A stretch of DNA of 64,000 bases from Providencia sp. (GCF_003533305.1 NZ_DOEH01000006.1:71147-135146), one strand, 5' to 3'. Positions 37,880-47,467 are shown, counted from the stretch's first letter. Translations and numbers: made by a program. The notes: generated by a model not told the origin, from the sequence alone.

Positions 37880-39784
37880 ATGGATAAGCAGAAGAAGTTA
37901 GATGTTATCTGTATGGGCCGTATTGCCGTTGACCTTTACGGACAACAGATAGGTTCTCGATTAGAAGATATGAGTAGTTTTGCTAAGTATTTAGGCGGTT
38001 CTTCTGGAAACGTTGCATTTGGTACTGCAATACAAGGCTTAAAATCATCAATGCTTGCTCGTGTTGGTGATGAACATATGGGTCGTTTTTTACGTGAAGA
38101 ATTGCAACGTGTTGGCTGTGATACCAGTAATCTGATTACCGATAAAGATCGCTTAACTGCACTGGTTGTTTTGGGCATCAAAGATCAAGATACTTTTCCG
38201 TTGATTTTTTATCGTGAAAATTGTGCTGATATGGCTATCACACCTGATGACTTTACTGAAGAGTACATTGCATCAGCTCGTTGCTTAGCGATTACAGGCA
38301 CTCACTTATCAAACCCTAAAACGCGTGCCGCGGTGTTAAAAGCACTGGAATATGCCAAACGTAATAATGTTAAGACGGCTATTGATATCGATTATCGCCC
38401 TGTCTTGTGGGGACTCACTTCTCTGGGGGATGGCGAAACACGGTTTATTGCATCAGATAAAGTGACTGAAGAACTGCAAGAAGTATTGTCAATGTTTGAT
38501 TTGATTGTGGGAACGGAAGAAGAGTTCCACATTGCAGGTGGTACAACGGACACTATTCAAGCATTGAAAAATATTCGTAAAATCAGTCATGCTGAATTAG
38601 TTTGTAAACGAGGTTCACTAGGCTGCTCAGTATATAGTGGTGCAATTCCTGAAACTTTAGACGAAGGTATTACTGTTCATGGCGTTCGAGTTGATGTTCT
38701 AAACGTGTTAGGCGCAGGTGATGCTTTTATGTCTGGCTTACTACGTGGCTATTTGAATGGTGAAAGTTGGGAGAAAGCTTGCGCTTATGCTAATGCTTGT
38801 GGCGCTTTGGTGGTTTCTCGTCATGGCTGCGCCCCTGCAATGCCATCTAAAATTGAGTTAGATAATTACCTTGAACGTGCGGCATCAGTGCCTCGTCCTG
38901 ATTTAGATCCTATCTTGAATCATTTGCATCGCGTGACTACGCGGGGGACACAGTGGGAAGAACTTTGTGTCATGGCATTTGATCATCGTATTCAATTTGT
39001 CGATATGGCGCGTACTGCTGGTGTTGACATTGACTGTATTCCCTATCTGAAAAAACTCATTTTCCGAGCCAGCCGTGAAGTGGCTCAAGAAGCTAACCTG
39101 AAAGGGAAAGCGGGATTACTTTGTGACAGTACTTTTGGACAAGATGTTTTAAATGATGCGACCGGACAAGGCTGGTGGATAGGGCGTCCAATTGAGTTGC
39201 CTGCTTCAAGACCACTTTGTTTAGAGCATGGAAATATTGGCTCTCAACTGGTTAGCTGGCCGAAAGAACACATTGTAAAATGTTTAGTATTTTTCCATCC
39301 AGAAGATAATCATCCTCTGCGTCTTGAACAAGAAAAAACGGTTCAAGAAGTGTATAGCGCCTGTTGCCAATCAGGGCATGAATTATTGCTAGAGATTATT
39401 CTACCTGCTGATATGGAGCGTAATGATGAGCTCTATCTACGGGCAATAAAACGTTTTTATAATTTAGGCATTAAACCGGACTGGTGGAAATTACCGCCTT
39501 TACAAGCCGAAAATTGGGACGCAGTTGATAGTTTAATTCAAGAGCGTGACCCTTATTGTCGTGGTGTGGTTCTTTTGGGCCTTGATGCGCCACAAGCTGA
39601 GCTTCAGGCAGGTTTCAATGCGGCAGCGGGTAAATCTATTGTAAAAGGATTTGCTGTCGGACGGACATTGTTTGGTAAACCTTCTTTAGAGTGGATGAAA
39701 GGGGAAATCAACGATGACGAGCTGGTACAGATGATTAAAACTAATTACCTCAACCTGATAGCCTTATGGCGTCAGCGTAAATAA
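37880..39784 (+). CDS. iolC: IolC fused to DUF2090: 5-dehydro-2-deoxygluconokinase plus aldolase-like domain
   Basis: 634 residues. Residues 1-325 are a PfkB kinase (GGSSGNVAFG near 35; LGAGDAFMSGL near 278 with the catalytic Asp). Residues from about 345 to 634 form a DUF2090 domain, a TIM-barrel aldolase-like family. The kinase phosphorylates 5-dehydro-2-deoxygluconate. No separate iolJ is visible, so the DUF2090 half probably performs the next step, cleavage to dihydroxyacetone phosphate and malonate semialdehyde. This fusion is common in proteobacterial iol clusters. It follows the dehydrogenase by 25 bases. Confidence 0.93.
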   Translation: MDKQKKLDVICMGRIAVDLYGQQIGSRLEDMSSFAKYLGGSSGNVAFGTAIQGLKSSMLARVGDEHMGRFLREELQRVGCDTSNLITDKDRLTALVVLGIKDQDTFPLIFYRENCADMAITPDDFTEEYIASARCLAITGTHLSNPKTRAAVLKALEYAKRNNVKTAIDIDYRPVLWGLTSLGDGETRFIASDKVTEELQEVLSMFDLIVGTEEEFHIAGGTTDTIQALKNIRKISHAELVCKRGSLGCSVYSGAIPETLDEGITVHGVRVDVLNVLGAGDAFMSGLLRGYLNGESWEKACAYANACGALVVSRHGCAPAMPSKIELDNYLERAASVPRPDLDPILNHLHRVTTRGTQWEELCVMAFDHRIQFVDMARTAGVDIDCIPYLKKLIFRASREVAQEANLKGKAGLLCDSTFGQDVLNDATGQGWWIGRPIELPASRPLCLEHGNIGSQLVSWPKEHIVKCLVFFHPEDNHPLRLEQEKTVQEVYSACCQSGHELLLEIILPADMERNDELYLRAIKRFYNLGIKPDWWKLPPLQAENWDAVDSLIQERDPYCRGVVLLGLDAPQAELQAGFNAAAGKSIVKGFAVGRTLFGKPSLEWMKGEINDDELVQMIKTNYLNLIALWRQRK

Positions 39785-39814
39785 TATTACTTTTACCTAC
39801 ACAGGAGCTTCATC

Positions 39815-40708
39815 ATGGCAATCCAACTTGGTATTAACCCTTTGACGTGGACCAATGATGATTTACCAACACTAGGGGCGGAAACGACTCTGGAAACTTG
39901 TCTAACAGAAGGCCGTCAGGCAGGATTTGCTGGTTTTGAATTGGGTAACAAATTTCCGCGTAAAGCTGAAATTTTGGGTCCTATTTTAGAGCAGCACGAT
40001 TTAAAATTGGTTTCAGGCTGGTATTCAGGTGAATTACTGACTCGCAGCGTGGAAGAAGAAATTGCAGCGGCGCAAGACCATCTTGCATTACTGCGTGATC
40101 TTGGCGCTAAAGTAATGGTTTTTGCTGAGGTTACTCATTGTATTCACGGTGACCAAGATAAACCTGTTCATATGCGCCCATTATTCCCAGCAGATCAGTG
40201 GGAAGAATACGGTAAAAAATTGACTGAGTTTGCGAAATATACATTATCTCAAGGTGTACAAATTGCTTATCACCATCACATGGGGACGGTAATTGAGTCT
40301 GCGGAAGATGTTGATAACTTGATGAAATATACCGGTGATGAAGTCGGTTTATTGTTAGATACAGGGCATTTAACCTTTGCAGGTGCCGATCCGGTGGAAG
40401 TGGCAAAACGTTGGGCGAAACGAATTAATCACGTGCATTGCAAAGATGTACGCCCAGACGTATTAAAAGATGTCAAAAATCGGAAAACCAGTTTTCTGAA
40501 TGCAGTATTAGCGGGTGTTTTCACCGTACCGGGTGACGGTTGTGTTAATTATCCGGAAGTCTTTAAGGTATTGAAAAACAGTCAGTATGAGAATGGTTGG
40601 TTAGTGGTTGAAGCAGAACAAGACCCTTCTATTGCGCATCCATTGACTTATGCGACTTTAGGGTACAATAACCTACATAAATTTGCTAAAGATGCAGGTC
40701 TGATTTAA
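39815..40708 (+). CDS. iolE: IolE, myo-inosose-2 dehydratase
   Basis: 297 residues of the xylose-isomerase-like TIM-barrel family, with metal-binding motifs such as AYHHHMGT, LLLDTGHLTF and HVHCKDV. It dehydrates 2-keto-myo-inositol to the cyclic dione that IolD opens. AGGAG precedes the ATG, and it sits 30 bases after iolC. Confidence 0.95.
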   Translation: MAIQLGINPLTWTNDDLPTLGAETTLETCLTEGRQAGFAGFELGNKFPRKAEILGPILEQHDLKLVSGWYSGELLTRSVEEEIAAAQDHLALLRDLGAKVMVFAEVTHCIHGDQDKPVHMRPLFPADQWEEYGKKLTEFAKYTLSQGVQIAYHHHMGTVIESAEDVDNLMKYTGDEVGLLLDTGHLTFAGADPVEVAKRWAKRINHVHCKDVRPDVLKDVKNRKTSFLNAVLAGVFTVPGDGCVNYPEVFKVLKNSQYENGWLVVEAEQDPSIAHPLTYATLGYNNLHKFAKDAGLI

Positions 40709-40744
40709 GTCTAAGTGCTCGACGGGTATAAAGAGGTAAGCGAT

Positions 40745-41575
40745 ATGTCTAAATTATTATCAAAGTACCATGCTCCGGATACAGATAAGCGTACTCAGCA
40801 TATTACGCCTGAGTCCGCACATTGGGGATACGTACATTTTGATGTTTATGAATTAAAGCAGGGTGAGTCAATTTCCTTACCGGCATCGGATAATGAAATG
40901 TGTTTGGTATTAGTTGCTGGTAAAGCTTCGGTGAAAACACCTGCACAAACATTTGAAAATATCGGCGATCGCATGGACCCATTTGAGCGTAAGAAACCTT
41001 ATGCGGTATATGTGACAGCTAATGAGTTTGCTGAAGTTAAAGCAGAAACGGCACTTGAGCTTGCAGTTTGTCGTGCTAAAGGAAAAGGAACTTACCCAAC
41101 GCGTTTAATTGAGCCTAAAGATATTAATGCAGAACAACGCGGCCATGGTTTTAATAAACGCTATGTTCATAACATTTTACCTGATGATAAGGCGGCGGAT
41201 AGCTTATTAGTTGTTGAAGTTTTCACTGATGAAGGTTGCACAAGTTCTTATCCAAGTCATAAACATGATGTGGATAACGAACCAAATGAAACTTATTTAG
41301 AAGAAACTTATTACCATCGTTTGAATCCGTCACAAGGGTTTTGTATGCAACGGGTATACACAGAGGATCGTGAATTAGATGAGTGTATGGCGGTGTATAA
41401 TAAAGATGTGGTCATGGTGCCAAAGGGATATCACCCAATGGCAACCGTTGCGGGTTATGATAACTATTATTTGAATGTGATGGCAGGTCCAACACGTAAA
41501 TGGTTATTTACGTGGGAAAAAGATCACAATTGGGTCAATAGTGAAGTATATGCAGCCAAGCATCGTGAAAAATAA
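40745..41575 (+). CDS. iolB: IolB, 5-deoxy-glucuronate isomerase
   Basis: 276 residues of the cupin-type IolB family, with the metal site SYPSHKHD...ETYLEETYYHR characteristic of KduI/IolB isomerases. It converts 5-deoxy-glucuronate to 5-dehydro-2-deoxygluconate, the IolC substrate. The frame is open from an ATG-type codon at 40715, but the ATG at 40745, preceded by AGAGG, gives the normal family start (MSKLLSKYHAP). Last gene of the operon. Confidence 0.95.
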   Translation: MSKLLSKYHAPDTDKRTQHITPESAHWGYVHFDVYELKQGESISLPASDNEMCLVLVAGKASVKTPAQTFENIGDRMDPFERKKPYAVYVTANEFAEVKAETALELAVCRAKGKGTYPTRLIEPKDINAEQRGHGFNKRYVHNILPDDKAADSLLVVEVFTDEGCTSSYPSHKHDVDNEPNETYLEETYYHRLNPSQGFCMQRVYTEDRELDECMAVYNKDVVMVPKGYHPMATVAGYDNYYLNVMAGPTRKWLFTWEKDHNWVNSEVYAAKHREK

Positions 41576-41623
41576 GTTATAGAATATGTCGTTAAGTTGA
41601 AACCAAATCTGTTATTTATTCTT

Positions 41624-41651
41624 TGCCGGTAATAATTACCGGCATTTTTTT
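41624..41651 (+). terminator. Rho-independent terminator of the iolC-E-B operon
   Basis: TGCCGGTAAT and ATTACCGGCA form a 10-bp stem followed by seven T. Confidence 0.93.
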
Positions 41652-41669
41652 GCTTAAATGATTCAAAAG

Positions 41670-42311
41670 CTAGTAAGCTGCGGTAAATTGCTGGCGAATA
41701 AACTGTGCATTTTCGGCTTCATCCAGTATTGCAACTGCAAGATCTTCGACTGAGATTTTAGCGGGTACATTGCCATTCATCAGTAATTGATTGCCACCAA
41801 GACGGAATGTTTCGGTTCGTTCTCCCGGTTCAAGTACTGCGGCAGGTGAAACAAAGGTCCAATCAATATCGTCGATAGTTTGTAATTGTTTTTTTAATTC
41901 CCTGACTGCTTCTGCACCTGGTTTTATTTCCGCAGGAAAATTAGGTGAATCAATTAAATCGACACCGGGCGCGATTTCAAGACTGCCAGCGCCACCAACC
42001 ACAATAAAGCGTTTAACGAGTGAGTTTTTTACGGCTTGTAAAATTGCTTGATTACCGGCCACCGTATCTTGATATAAATTTGGATTTTGCCAGCCGCCAT
42101 TGAAGGCACTAATGACAACATCTTGTCCTTTCAATCTTGCCGTGAGCCAAGAAACATCCGTGATGTCACCTGTTGCGGTGATGAGCCTTGCATGTTGTGG
42201 TAGTTGATTGCTATGGCGAGAGATGGCAGTCACCTGATGATGACGTAGTAAGGCTTCATTAACTAATGCTTTACCCACAAACCCTGTTGCGCCAATGATG
42301 GATATTTTCAT
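41670..42311 (-). CDS. NAD(P)-binding Rossmann protein, NmrA/YwnB-like
   Basis: 213 residues: GATGFVGKALVNEA glycine motif at the N-terminus and an atypical short-chain dehydrogenase fold without the usual YxxxK. Such proteins act as reductases, isomerases or redox sensors. The open frame extends to 42401, but the ATG at 42311 has GAGAGGC before it and starts the family domain (MKISIIGATGF). It lies downstream of the TetR gene on the same strand, 110 bases away. No specific substrate can be named. Confidence 0.82.
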   Translation of the reverse strand: MKISIIGATGFVGKALVNEALLRHHQVTAISRHSNQLPQHARLITATGDITDVSWLTARLKGQDVVISAFNGGWQNPNLYQDTVAGNQAILQAVKNSLVKRFIVVGGAGSLEIAPGVDLIDSPNFPAEIKPGAEAVRELKKQLQTIDDIDWTFVSPAAVLEPGERTETFRLGGNQLLMNGNVPAKISVEDLAVAILDEAENAQFIRQQFTAAY

Positions 42312-42420
42312 TTTTTGCCTCTCATGATATCGATACTTTAGATTCATTTTTAAAGTATAGAGCACGGTTGCCGTTAGCGTTATGTCCTGACTCTCAATCA
42401 ATTAAAAAACTTTGCGTATT

Positions 42421-43065
42421 TTATGCTATCTGCAACGCAAATCTGCATAAACAGATGATGTGTTGGATTCGTTGTTCTAATTCAGGTGTCATACCAGGGG
42501 GAATGATCCCTAGCGATATTTGTCTCAAAGGTTCCGCAATTGCCATGGATAAAATCAAATCACTCATAACCGTAAAGTCATGGTTATTAATGAGTTGCTT
42601 ATCGGCATGAATAGCAAGCCATTGTTTGAGTAAATATCGACTACGTTCTATACCGCTTCTTTGGTACTTATCGAGCAGAATATTTTTTTGATTAAAATCT
42701 GTTTGCAGTAATCGATATAGACCCACGGCGCTGGGAGATAACACTTTTTGGGCGATTGCATTTAGATTACAGGCTAACAAATCAAAGAATTCATCAATGG
42801 AACTTGCTTCACGTTCAAACAGAGGGACGAAACTATCAGTCCAACTCAAAATAACTAGCTCTATCAGTGCTTCACGATTATCTACGAAACGATAAATTGT
42901 TTTTTTAGCGACACCTGCACGTTTTGCAATATTATCGATAGTAGTGAATTGGTATCCATTTTCAATCAGAGATTCGGCCGTTGCTTGAATAATTTTTTCT
43001 TTCAATTCACTCTCTGGAACGCTAGGTCTACCTCGGGTTTGCTTAGGTAATTCAGGTGTTGACAT
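42421..43065 (-). CDS. TetR-family transcriptional regulator
   Basis: 214 residues. Residues 20-68 form a TetR HTH (ATAESLIENGYQFTTIDNIA, RAGVAKKTIYRFVDNREALI). The C-terminal part would bind the inducer. It is divergent from the PhlG-like hydrolase gene, with an inverted repeat between them, so that gene and perhaps the downstream Rossmann gene are likely targets. AAGGA precedes the ATG. Confidence 0.9.
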   Translation of the reverse strand: MSTPELPKQTRGRPSVPESELKEKIIQATAESLIENGYQFTTIDNIAKRAGVAKKTIYRFVDNREALIELVILSWTDSFVPLFEREASSIDEFFDLLACNLNAIAQKVLSPSAVGLYRLLQTDFNQKNILLDKYQRSGIERSRYLLKQWLAIHADKQLINNHDFTVMSDLILSMAIAEPLRQISLGIIPPGMTPELEQRIQHIICLCRFALQIA

Positions 43066-43125
43066 AAAGGGATATCCTTAAATTTTTTTCTTGACTTTGT
43101 TTTATTTTACATCAATTATAATTAA

Positions 43126-43142
43126 GAAACAAATTTAGTTTC
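43126..43142. promoter_or_regulatory. Putative TetR operator in the divergent promoter
   Basis: GAAACAAATTTAGTTTC is an inverted repeat (GAAAC-N7-GTTTC) just before the hydrolase ribosome site. TTGACT (43091) and TATAAT (43117) nearby could be promoter boxes, though the 20-base spacer is long. Confidence 0.55.
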
Positions 43143-43158
43143 CTAAATGAGGTGAGTG

Positions 43159-43851
43159 ATGACAACGAATAAAACATGGGCAGTAGATAACATCAATGAA
43201 TTATTATTATCGAAGCCATTACGTCTTGAAATGGGTATTGAGCGTGACAGTGAGGGCTTGTTAACTATTGCGGTACGTACAGACTTACATGGTTGTAAAG
43301 GTCGAATGCTTGAATGGTGGTTTACTTTTTTTGAAACAACGCAACATATTCGCTGGTGGCATCCCCATGATCATGTAGAGCACAGAGGCTGGGATGAAAA
43401 ATGGCAGAAAGGGCAAAGCTTTATTGGCGCATCAATTCATGCTGTGGAGTCTTTAGGCAATATTCCACCTGTTGCGGCAAAACTTAAATTTAGAGAAGCA
43501 AAAGATTTTTTTGATGAGCAAAAATTACATGAAGCAATTGAAAACAAATCAATTTCGGGTGCTGTTTGTGCATCAATTGGATTTGGTGACAATGTGCTAA
43601 TGGATAAGAATGGCTATCCACTTGATGGTAAAATGATGCATTTAACGCGTGATACTGAGTTTGGTTGTGTGCTACGAAGTCGTTTTTTATTAGGGGCATC
43701 GTTATCTTCACCAGAACATGAGTTACCTGATGAAATCGGATTAGAACTTATGCGCCATTGTTACAATGAATTTACGTATTTGTCGCGTTTTTTACCTTCA
43801 CTGTATTATGGTGAGCATGCAAATGAAGAGAAAGCGCCTTTACCTTGGTAA
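43159..43851 (+). CDS. PhlG-like (DAPG hydrolase family) protein
   Basis: 230 residues. The family signatures are a tryptophan-rich EWWFTFF...RWWHPHDHVEHRGWD segment (residues 51-75) and an H-x3-E zinc pair in RHCYNEF (about 196-202), corresponding to zinc ligands described for PhlG. PhlG cleaves an acetyl C-C bond in 2,4-diacetylphloroglucinol. Members outside Pseudomonas have unknown substrates, so the exact reaction is unsure. The ATG at 43159, with GAGGTGAG upstream, is preferred to the in-frame GTG at 43156. Probably induced through the adjacent TetR regulator by a related aromatic or polyketide. Confidence 0.75.
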   Translation: MTTNKTWAVDNINELLLSKPLRLEMGIERDSEGLLTIAVRTDLHGCKGRMLEWWFTFFETTQHIRWWHPHDHVEHRGWDEKWQKGQSFIGASIHAVESLGNIPPVAAKLKFREAKDFFDEQKLHEAIENKSISGAVCASIGFGDNVLMDKNGYPLDGKMMHLTRDTEFGCVLRSRFLLGASLSSPEHELPDEIGLELMRHCYNEFTYLSRFLPSLYYGEHANEEKAPLPW

Positions 43852-43860
43852 TTATTCTAA

Positions 43861-43884
43861 TAGCCCTATTATTAGGGCTATTTT
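43861..43884. terminator. Bidirectional terminator between the PhlG-like and FUSC genes
   Basis: TAGCCCTA-TTAT-TAGGGCTA followed by TTTT, preceded by AA. It overlaps the stop codon of the convergent FUSC gene. Confidence 0.8.
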
Positions 43885-44846
43885 GCTTCTCTAAATAGTT
43901 TTAAAATAATACTGGTAACAATAGCAATCGCGCCACCAAGGGCTGTTTCTAATACTCTATCAAACAGTAGAACATAGGCGGGATGACGCCAATAAATAAC
44001 TTGTTCAAGAATAGACAGTATTAGGCTAGTTACCACAAATGTCATAAATGTATAGCCATGATGAAAACTCATTGGCATGAGAAACGCAAAAATCACAATA
44101 GCGCTCAAACCAATATAAGGCATGAGCGGAGTATTAAACAGGAAATAAAGCAGTACAACGGAAATTAAACTTCCGGCAACTCTTTGTAAGGTGATGTGAA
44201 TAATACTTTGTGATTTAGGGTGTAACACAAAAACGAAGGTCAGTAATGTCCAATAAAAATGTCCAAGATCGAACATTCTTGGAATGGCTAATGTTAGTAA
44301 TAATCCGAGAGTATAAGTCATGGCTCGGGGAATAATATTTTTGCGCAGGGTAAATAAGTTTTGTTCGACTAAGCTACTGCTAATAACTGAATGGCGATAA
44401 ACTTTATGACTCAATATATAGTTGGTCACTAAAGTAATGCCACTACCAATGACAAAACCAAGTGCTAGACTTTTTGATATATCGGGTAATATGGTGCCGA
44501 TGGTTGACATGATAATCATAAATTTCATCGTCAAGTCCATCGCAGGATCTGTACCGTATAGTTGGTAATAAATAAAAGAAAAAACAGCTAAATAGATATA
44601 AAAGCCTATACCTAAACGTAGTGTATCACCAATTAAAATGGCGACTAAAATCATGGCTAACCAAAAAGCGGTATAAGCATAATTTTTATACTCTTTGGCG
44701 GCATTAAACAGATTGAAAGAGTATAAAGTAGAAAATGCTGCCCACATGGCGGCTTGCACATCTAAAATTGCAAAAGCTGCTCCTGCACTTAGTAACATAC
44801 AGCAACTGAAAATGATCCCATCATGGATGGCAGGTAATGTTCTCAT
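43878..44846 (-). CDS. FUSC-family inner-membrane protein, possible aromatic-acid exporter
   Basis: 322 residues with about ten membrane segments in two blocks and only short soluble parts, like the truncated FUSC/YccS-AaeB-type proteins. Charged motifs after the second block (HPKSQSIIHITLQRVAGSL) match the family region seen in aromatic-acid exporters. Full AaeB proteins are about 650 residues, so this is a short version. Nearness to a PhlG-like hydrolase may hint at aromatic compounds; that link is inference. Confidence 0.72.
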   Translation of the reverse strand: MRTLPAIHDGIIFSCCMLLSAGAAFAILDVQAAMWAAFSTLYSFNLFNAAKEYKNYAYTAFWLAMILVAILIGDTLRLGIGFYIYLAVFSFIYYQLYGTDPAMDLTMKFMIIMSTIGTILPDISKSLALGFVIGSGITLVTNYILSHKVYRHSVISSSLVEQNLFTLRKNIIPRAMTYTLGLLLTLAIPRMFDLGHFYWTLLTFVFVLHPKSQSIIHITLQRVAGSLISVVLLYFLFNTPLMPYIGLSAIVIFAFLMPMSFHHGYTFMTFVVTSLILSILEQVIYWRHPAYVLLFDRVLETALGGAIAIVTSIILKLFREAK

Positions 44847-45077
44847 AATAAGATGCTCACAATAAGATGTTCATAATTTGTTGATTAACTCATTAATTAT
44901 TAAGAGAATTAAATAATAACATATTATGAAAGGATAATATGTTATTCAATTTATTGTCAGTAAAATAGGCACTTGTAGTAAACAATAAAATATTGTTATT
45001 CAGGTCGTTGTGTTTTTTTTTCTAAAAAATGCATAATAGTGATAGAGCAAGTTGTCATGATAATAAAGGAAGAATAA

Positions 45078-45698
45078 ATGCAAATTATAAACCCTCATGA
45101 TTTTGTTTGGGTCGGTAGCAATAGCGACGTCCCTATTGAATCACTTCCTGAATGGGTTAAATCTCAGTGGAACAGCCGACTTCCTCTTATTGTGTTTAGG
45201 GAAAAAGCTGACGATGGGAAATTAACTGTTTCAATTCGAGGGATACGACCTTCACAACGAGTGACAACACAAATCGATAAATCTGCAATCACGCATATTA
45301 TGAATATCGAATCTTTAGTGTCTAATTCTATTGAATTACAACGTTCGATGTTTATCGCTTTGCCGCCAGTACAAGTTCTATTACTGATTTCTCAGCATAA
45401 TTGGCCATGGAAATGGGGTGTTACGGGAAGTTGTGCATATACGTTGGCGACAGATATTCAAAGTATGCTTTCAGATGGCGACCTTGATGTCGTCATTAAA
45501 TGCCCAACACGTCATCAAAAAGAAGATTTTGCTGATTTTGCAATTAAGGCAAATACCCCTTATTGTCCAATTGATATTTATGTTGAAACGCCAAAGGGTG
45601 GTTTTTCTTTAGCCCAATGGTTTAAAAATGATCAAGTGACTTTGCATACTCCAACAGGCAATGTTATGACCACTGATCCTTGGGATGAAAGCCTATAA
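45078..45698 (+). CDS. mdcG: MdcG-like phosphoribosyl-dephospho-CoA transferase, orphan
   Basis: 206 residues. The C-terminal nucleotidyltransferase motif WGVTGSCAYTLATD...SDGDLDVVIKCP is that of MdcG, which attaches the triphosphoribosyl-dephospho-CoA prosthetic group to the malonate decarboxylase acyl carrier protein. No mdc genes occur in the window, so its partner must be elsewhere or it serves another carrier. AAGGA precedes the ATG. It is a single-gene unit with its own terminator. Confidence 0.8.
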   Translation: MQIINPHDFVWVGSNSDVPIESLPEWVKSQWNSRLPLIVFREKADDGKLTVSIRGIRPSQRVTTQIDKSAITHIMNIESLVSNSIELQRSMFIALPPVQVLLLISQHNWPWKWGVTGSCAYTLATDIQSMLSDGDLDVVIKCPTRHQKEDFADFAIKANTPYCPIDIYVETPKGGFSLAQWFKNDQVTLHTPTGNVMTTDPWDESL

Positions 45699-45824
45699 AA
45701 TGCGATGTGGGTAAAGCATAATCAATGTCTGATTGAAAGATGAACTTATTGATTAAATAGTAATTTTGATGTTCGTACAGATGATTTTTTATTCATCAAT
45801 GAAAACTAGTTGGAAATAGAGTTA

Positions 45825-45861
45825 AATAGCCGTGTTGTTGTTGACAACGCGGCTATTTTTT
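45825..45861. terminator. Terminator between mdcG and the GST gene
   Basis: AATAGCCGTGTTGT pairs with ACAACGCGGCTATT (one G-T pair), followed by TTTT. Confidence 0.9.
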
Positions 45862-45878
45862 AGCTGTTCATCAGTGCG

Positions 45879-46508
45879 TTAATGAGTAATAGGTGGTTCT
45901 TGTAAACTGGCTTGATACCATTCCTGCATAGCAGGAAGAGAGATAACACGCTGAACCCAAAGATTGGCGGTATCATTAACAGGTAGCTGATAGCTACGAA
46001 TTCGAAATGCAACAGGAGCAAAAAAGGCATCGACAGCGGTAAATTTACTGCCGGCTAACCATGGCCCGCCAAAGGCATCAAGTCCATCTTGCCACAATTG
46101 CTGTATTCGATTGAGATCTGCTTGTAATTCGCGTGAAATGGTCTCTATAGGCGATTGCATAGTCACATTCATCGCGCATTGCTGGCGTAAAGCGGTAAAA
46201 CCGGAATGCATTTCTGCACTGGCACTTCGAGCCCATGCTCTTGCTATTTTATCTGTAGGCCAAACTTGAGGGAATTCTTCAGCCACATATTCACAAATAG
46301 CTAAGGAATCCCAGACGGTTTGTTGACCATCGACTAAACAAGGCACTAATCCTGTGGGTGAAAAACGGCTGAATTTTTCATGGCTGCTCTTACCGTTTTC
46401 GAAGAAACAGAGATTTTCTTCAAATGGAATTTGTAATGTTTTTAGTAATACCCAAGGGCGTAAGGACCATGAAGAGTAGTTTTTATTTGCTATCCAAAGT
46501 TTATACAT
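45879..46508 (-). CDS. Glutathione S-transferase family protein
   Basis: 209 residues. The N-terminal thioredoxin-like domain holds NKNYSSWSLRPWVLLKTL with the catalytic serine region, then TGLVPCLVDG (cis-proline) and WDSLAICEYVAEEFP (glutathione-binding SxAI). The helical C-terminal domain follows. Likely a cytoplasmic detoxification enzyme. The ATG at 46508 gives the normal family start. Confidence 0.9.
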   Translation of the reverse strand: MYKLWIANKNYSSWSLRPWVLLKTLQIPFEENLCFFENGKSSHEKFSRFSPTGLVPCLVDGQQTVWDSLAICEYVAEEFPQVWPTDKIARAWARSASAEMHSGFTALRQQCAMNVTMQSPIETISRELQADLNRIQQLWQDGLDAFGGPWLAGSKFTAVDAFFAPVAFRIRSYQLPVNDTANLWVQRVISLPAMQEWYQASLQEPPITH

Positions 46509-46896
46509 AAGATCAGCCTATAGTGTGATAGGAAAATTAGCATACAATAAGCTAATCTAAAGTGTAATCTGTGTATCTACAAATGATTTTAAAAATTAAA
46601 TCATAAAGTGATATATTTTAAAATTATAAGTTATATTCAAATTGAATTAATCAACTGATTGTAATATTAGGTTTGTAACTGTTATTTACAAAAATGGATG
46701 AATCTTTATTAAACTTTTAGTGTTTTAGCTAGACAAATTTCTATTTTAATCTATTTGTTTATTATGTTGATACTATTTGAATATCTTCAACAAAATATTT
46801 GTTTAACTTTGGGATAGGAATATCAGGAAATTAACCTTATCATGGTTACGGTTTTGTTAATTAAATAATTACCCTTAAATCTATATGGTTTTAATT
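46509..46896. promoter_or_regulatory. AT-rich divergent region, GST gene and cytochrome b561
   Basis: About 390 bases without ORF. It holds both promoters; I identify no specific operator. Confidence 0.35.
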
Positions 46897-47454
46897 ATGC
46901 AATGGAAAAATAATACCACCCGTTATGGGCATATCTCTTTGCTCGTACATTGGTTGGTCGCAATCGTCGTATATGGAATGTTTGCCTTAGGTTTATGGAT
47001 GGTCTCTCTGGGATATTATGACAGTTGGTATCATCAAGCACCTGAGATACACAAGAGTATAGGAATGTTACTCTTTATTATTATGGCATTTCGTGTGGTA
47101 TGGCGATTTATTTCACCTCCACCAAAGCCATTAGCAAGCTATAGTAAATTAACTAAAGTGAGCTCTATTATTGTTCAAATTCTGATTTACATTATTTTGT
47201 TCAGTATTTTAATTAGTGGTTATTTAATTTCAACCGCTGATGGGCAACCAATTAGTGTATTTGGTTGGTTTGAAGTACCTGCTTTATTTACTGGAGCAGC
47301 GACACAAGCGGATACAGCAGGTGAAATACATTTATATTTAGCCTGGGCAGTTGTTTTGTTATCAGTTTTACATGCATTTGCAGCTTTTAAACATCACATT
47401 TTTGATGGTGATATTACTTTAAAAAGAATATTGGGTTTTAATCCCGATAAGTAA
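46897..47454 (+). CDS. Cytochrome b561 (YceJ/CybB-like)
   Basis: 185 residues, four membrane helices with conserved histidines ([34 protein letters not shown]) that bind two b-type haems. It is an inner-membrane electron carrier. An ATG at 46885 is in frame; the E. coli YceJ start (MQW..N) corresponds to 46897, which I use. It is followed 13 bases later by yceI, an arrangement conserved from E. coli. Confidence 0.92.
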   Translation: MQWKNNTTRYGHISLLVHWLVAIVVYGMFALGLWMVSLGYYDSWYHQAPEIHKSIGMLLFIIMAFRVVWRFISPPPKPLASYSKLTKVSSIIVQILIYIILFSILISGYLISTADGQPISVFGWFEVPALFTGAATQADTAGEIHLYLAWAVVLLSVLHAFAAFKHHIFDGDITLKRILGFNPDK

Positions 47455-47467
47455 CGTGGAGAAAGTT

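Noticed and set aside
43897..44846. FUSC-family gene as a fragment of a full AaeB/YccS
   Set aside because: The frame is intact with start, stop and a continuous membrane pattern; short FUSC proteins exist, so I do not call it a pseudogene.
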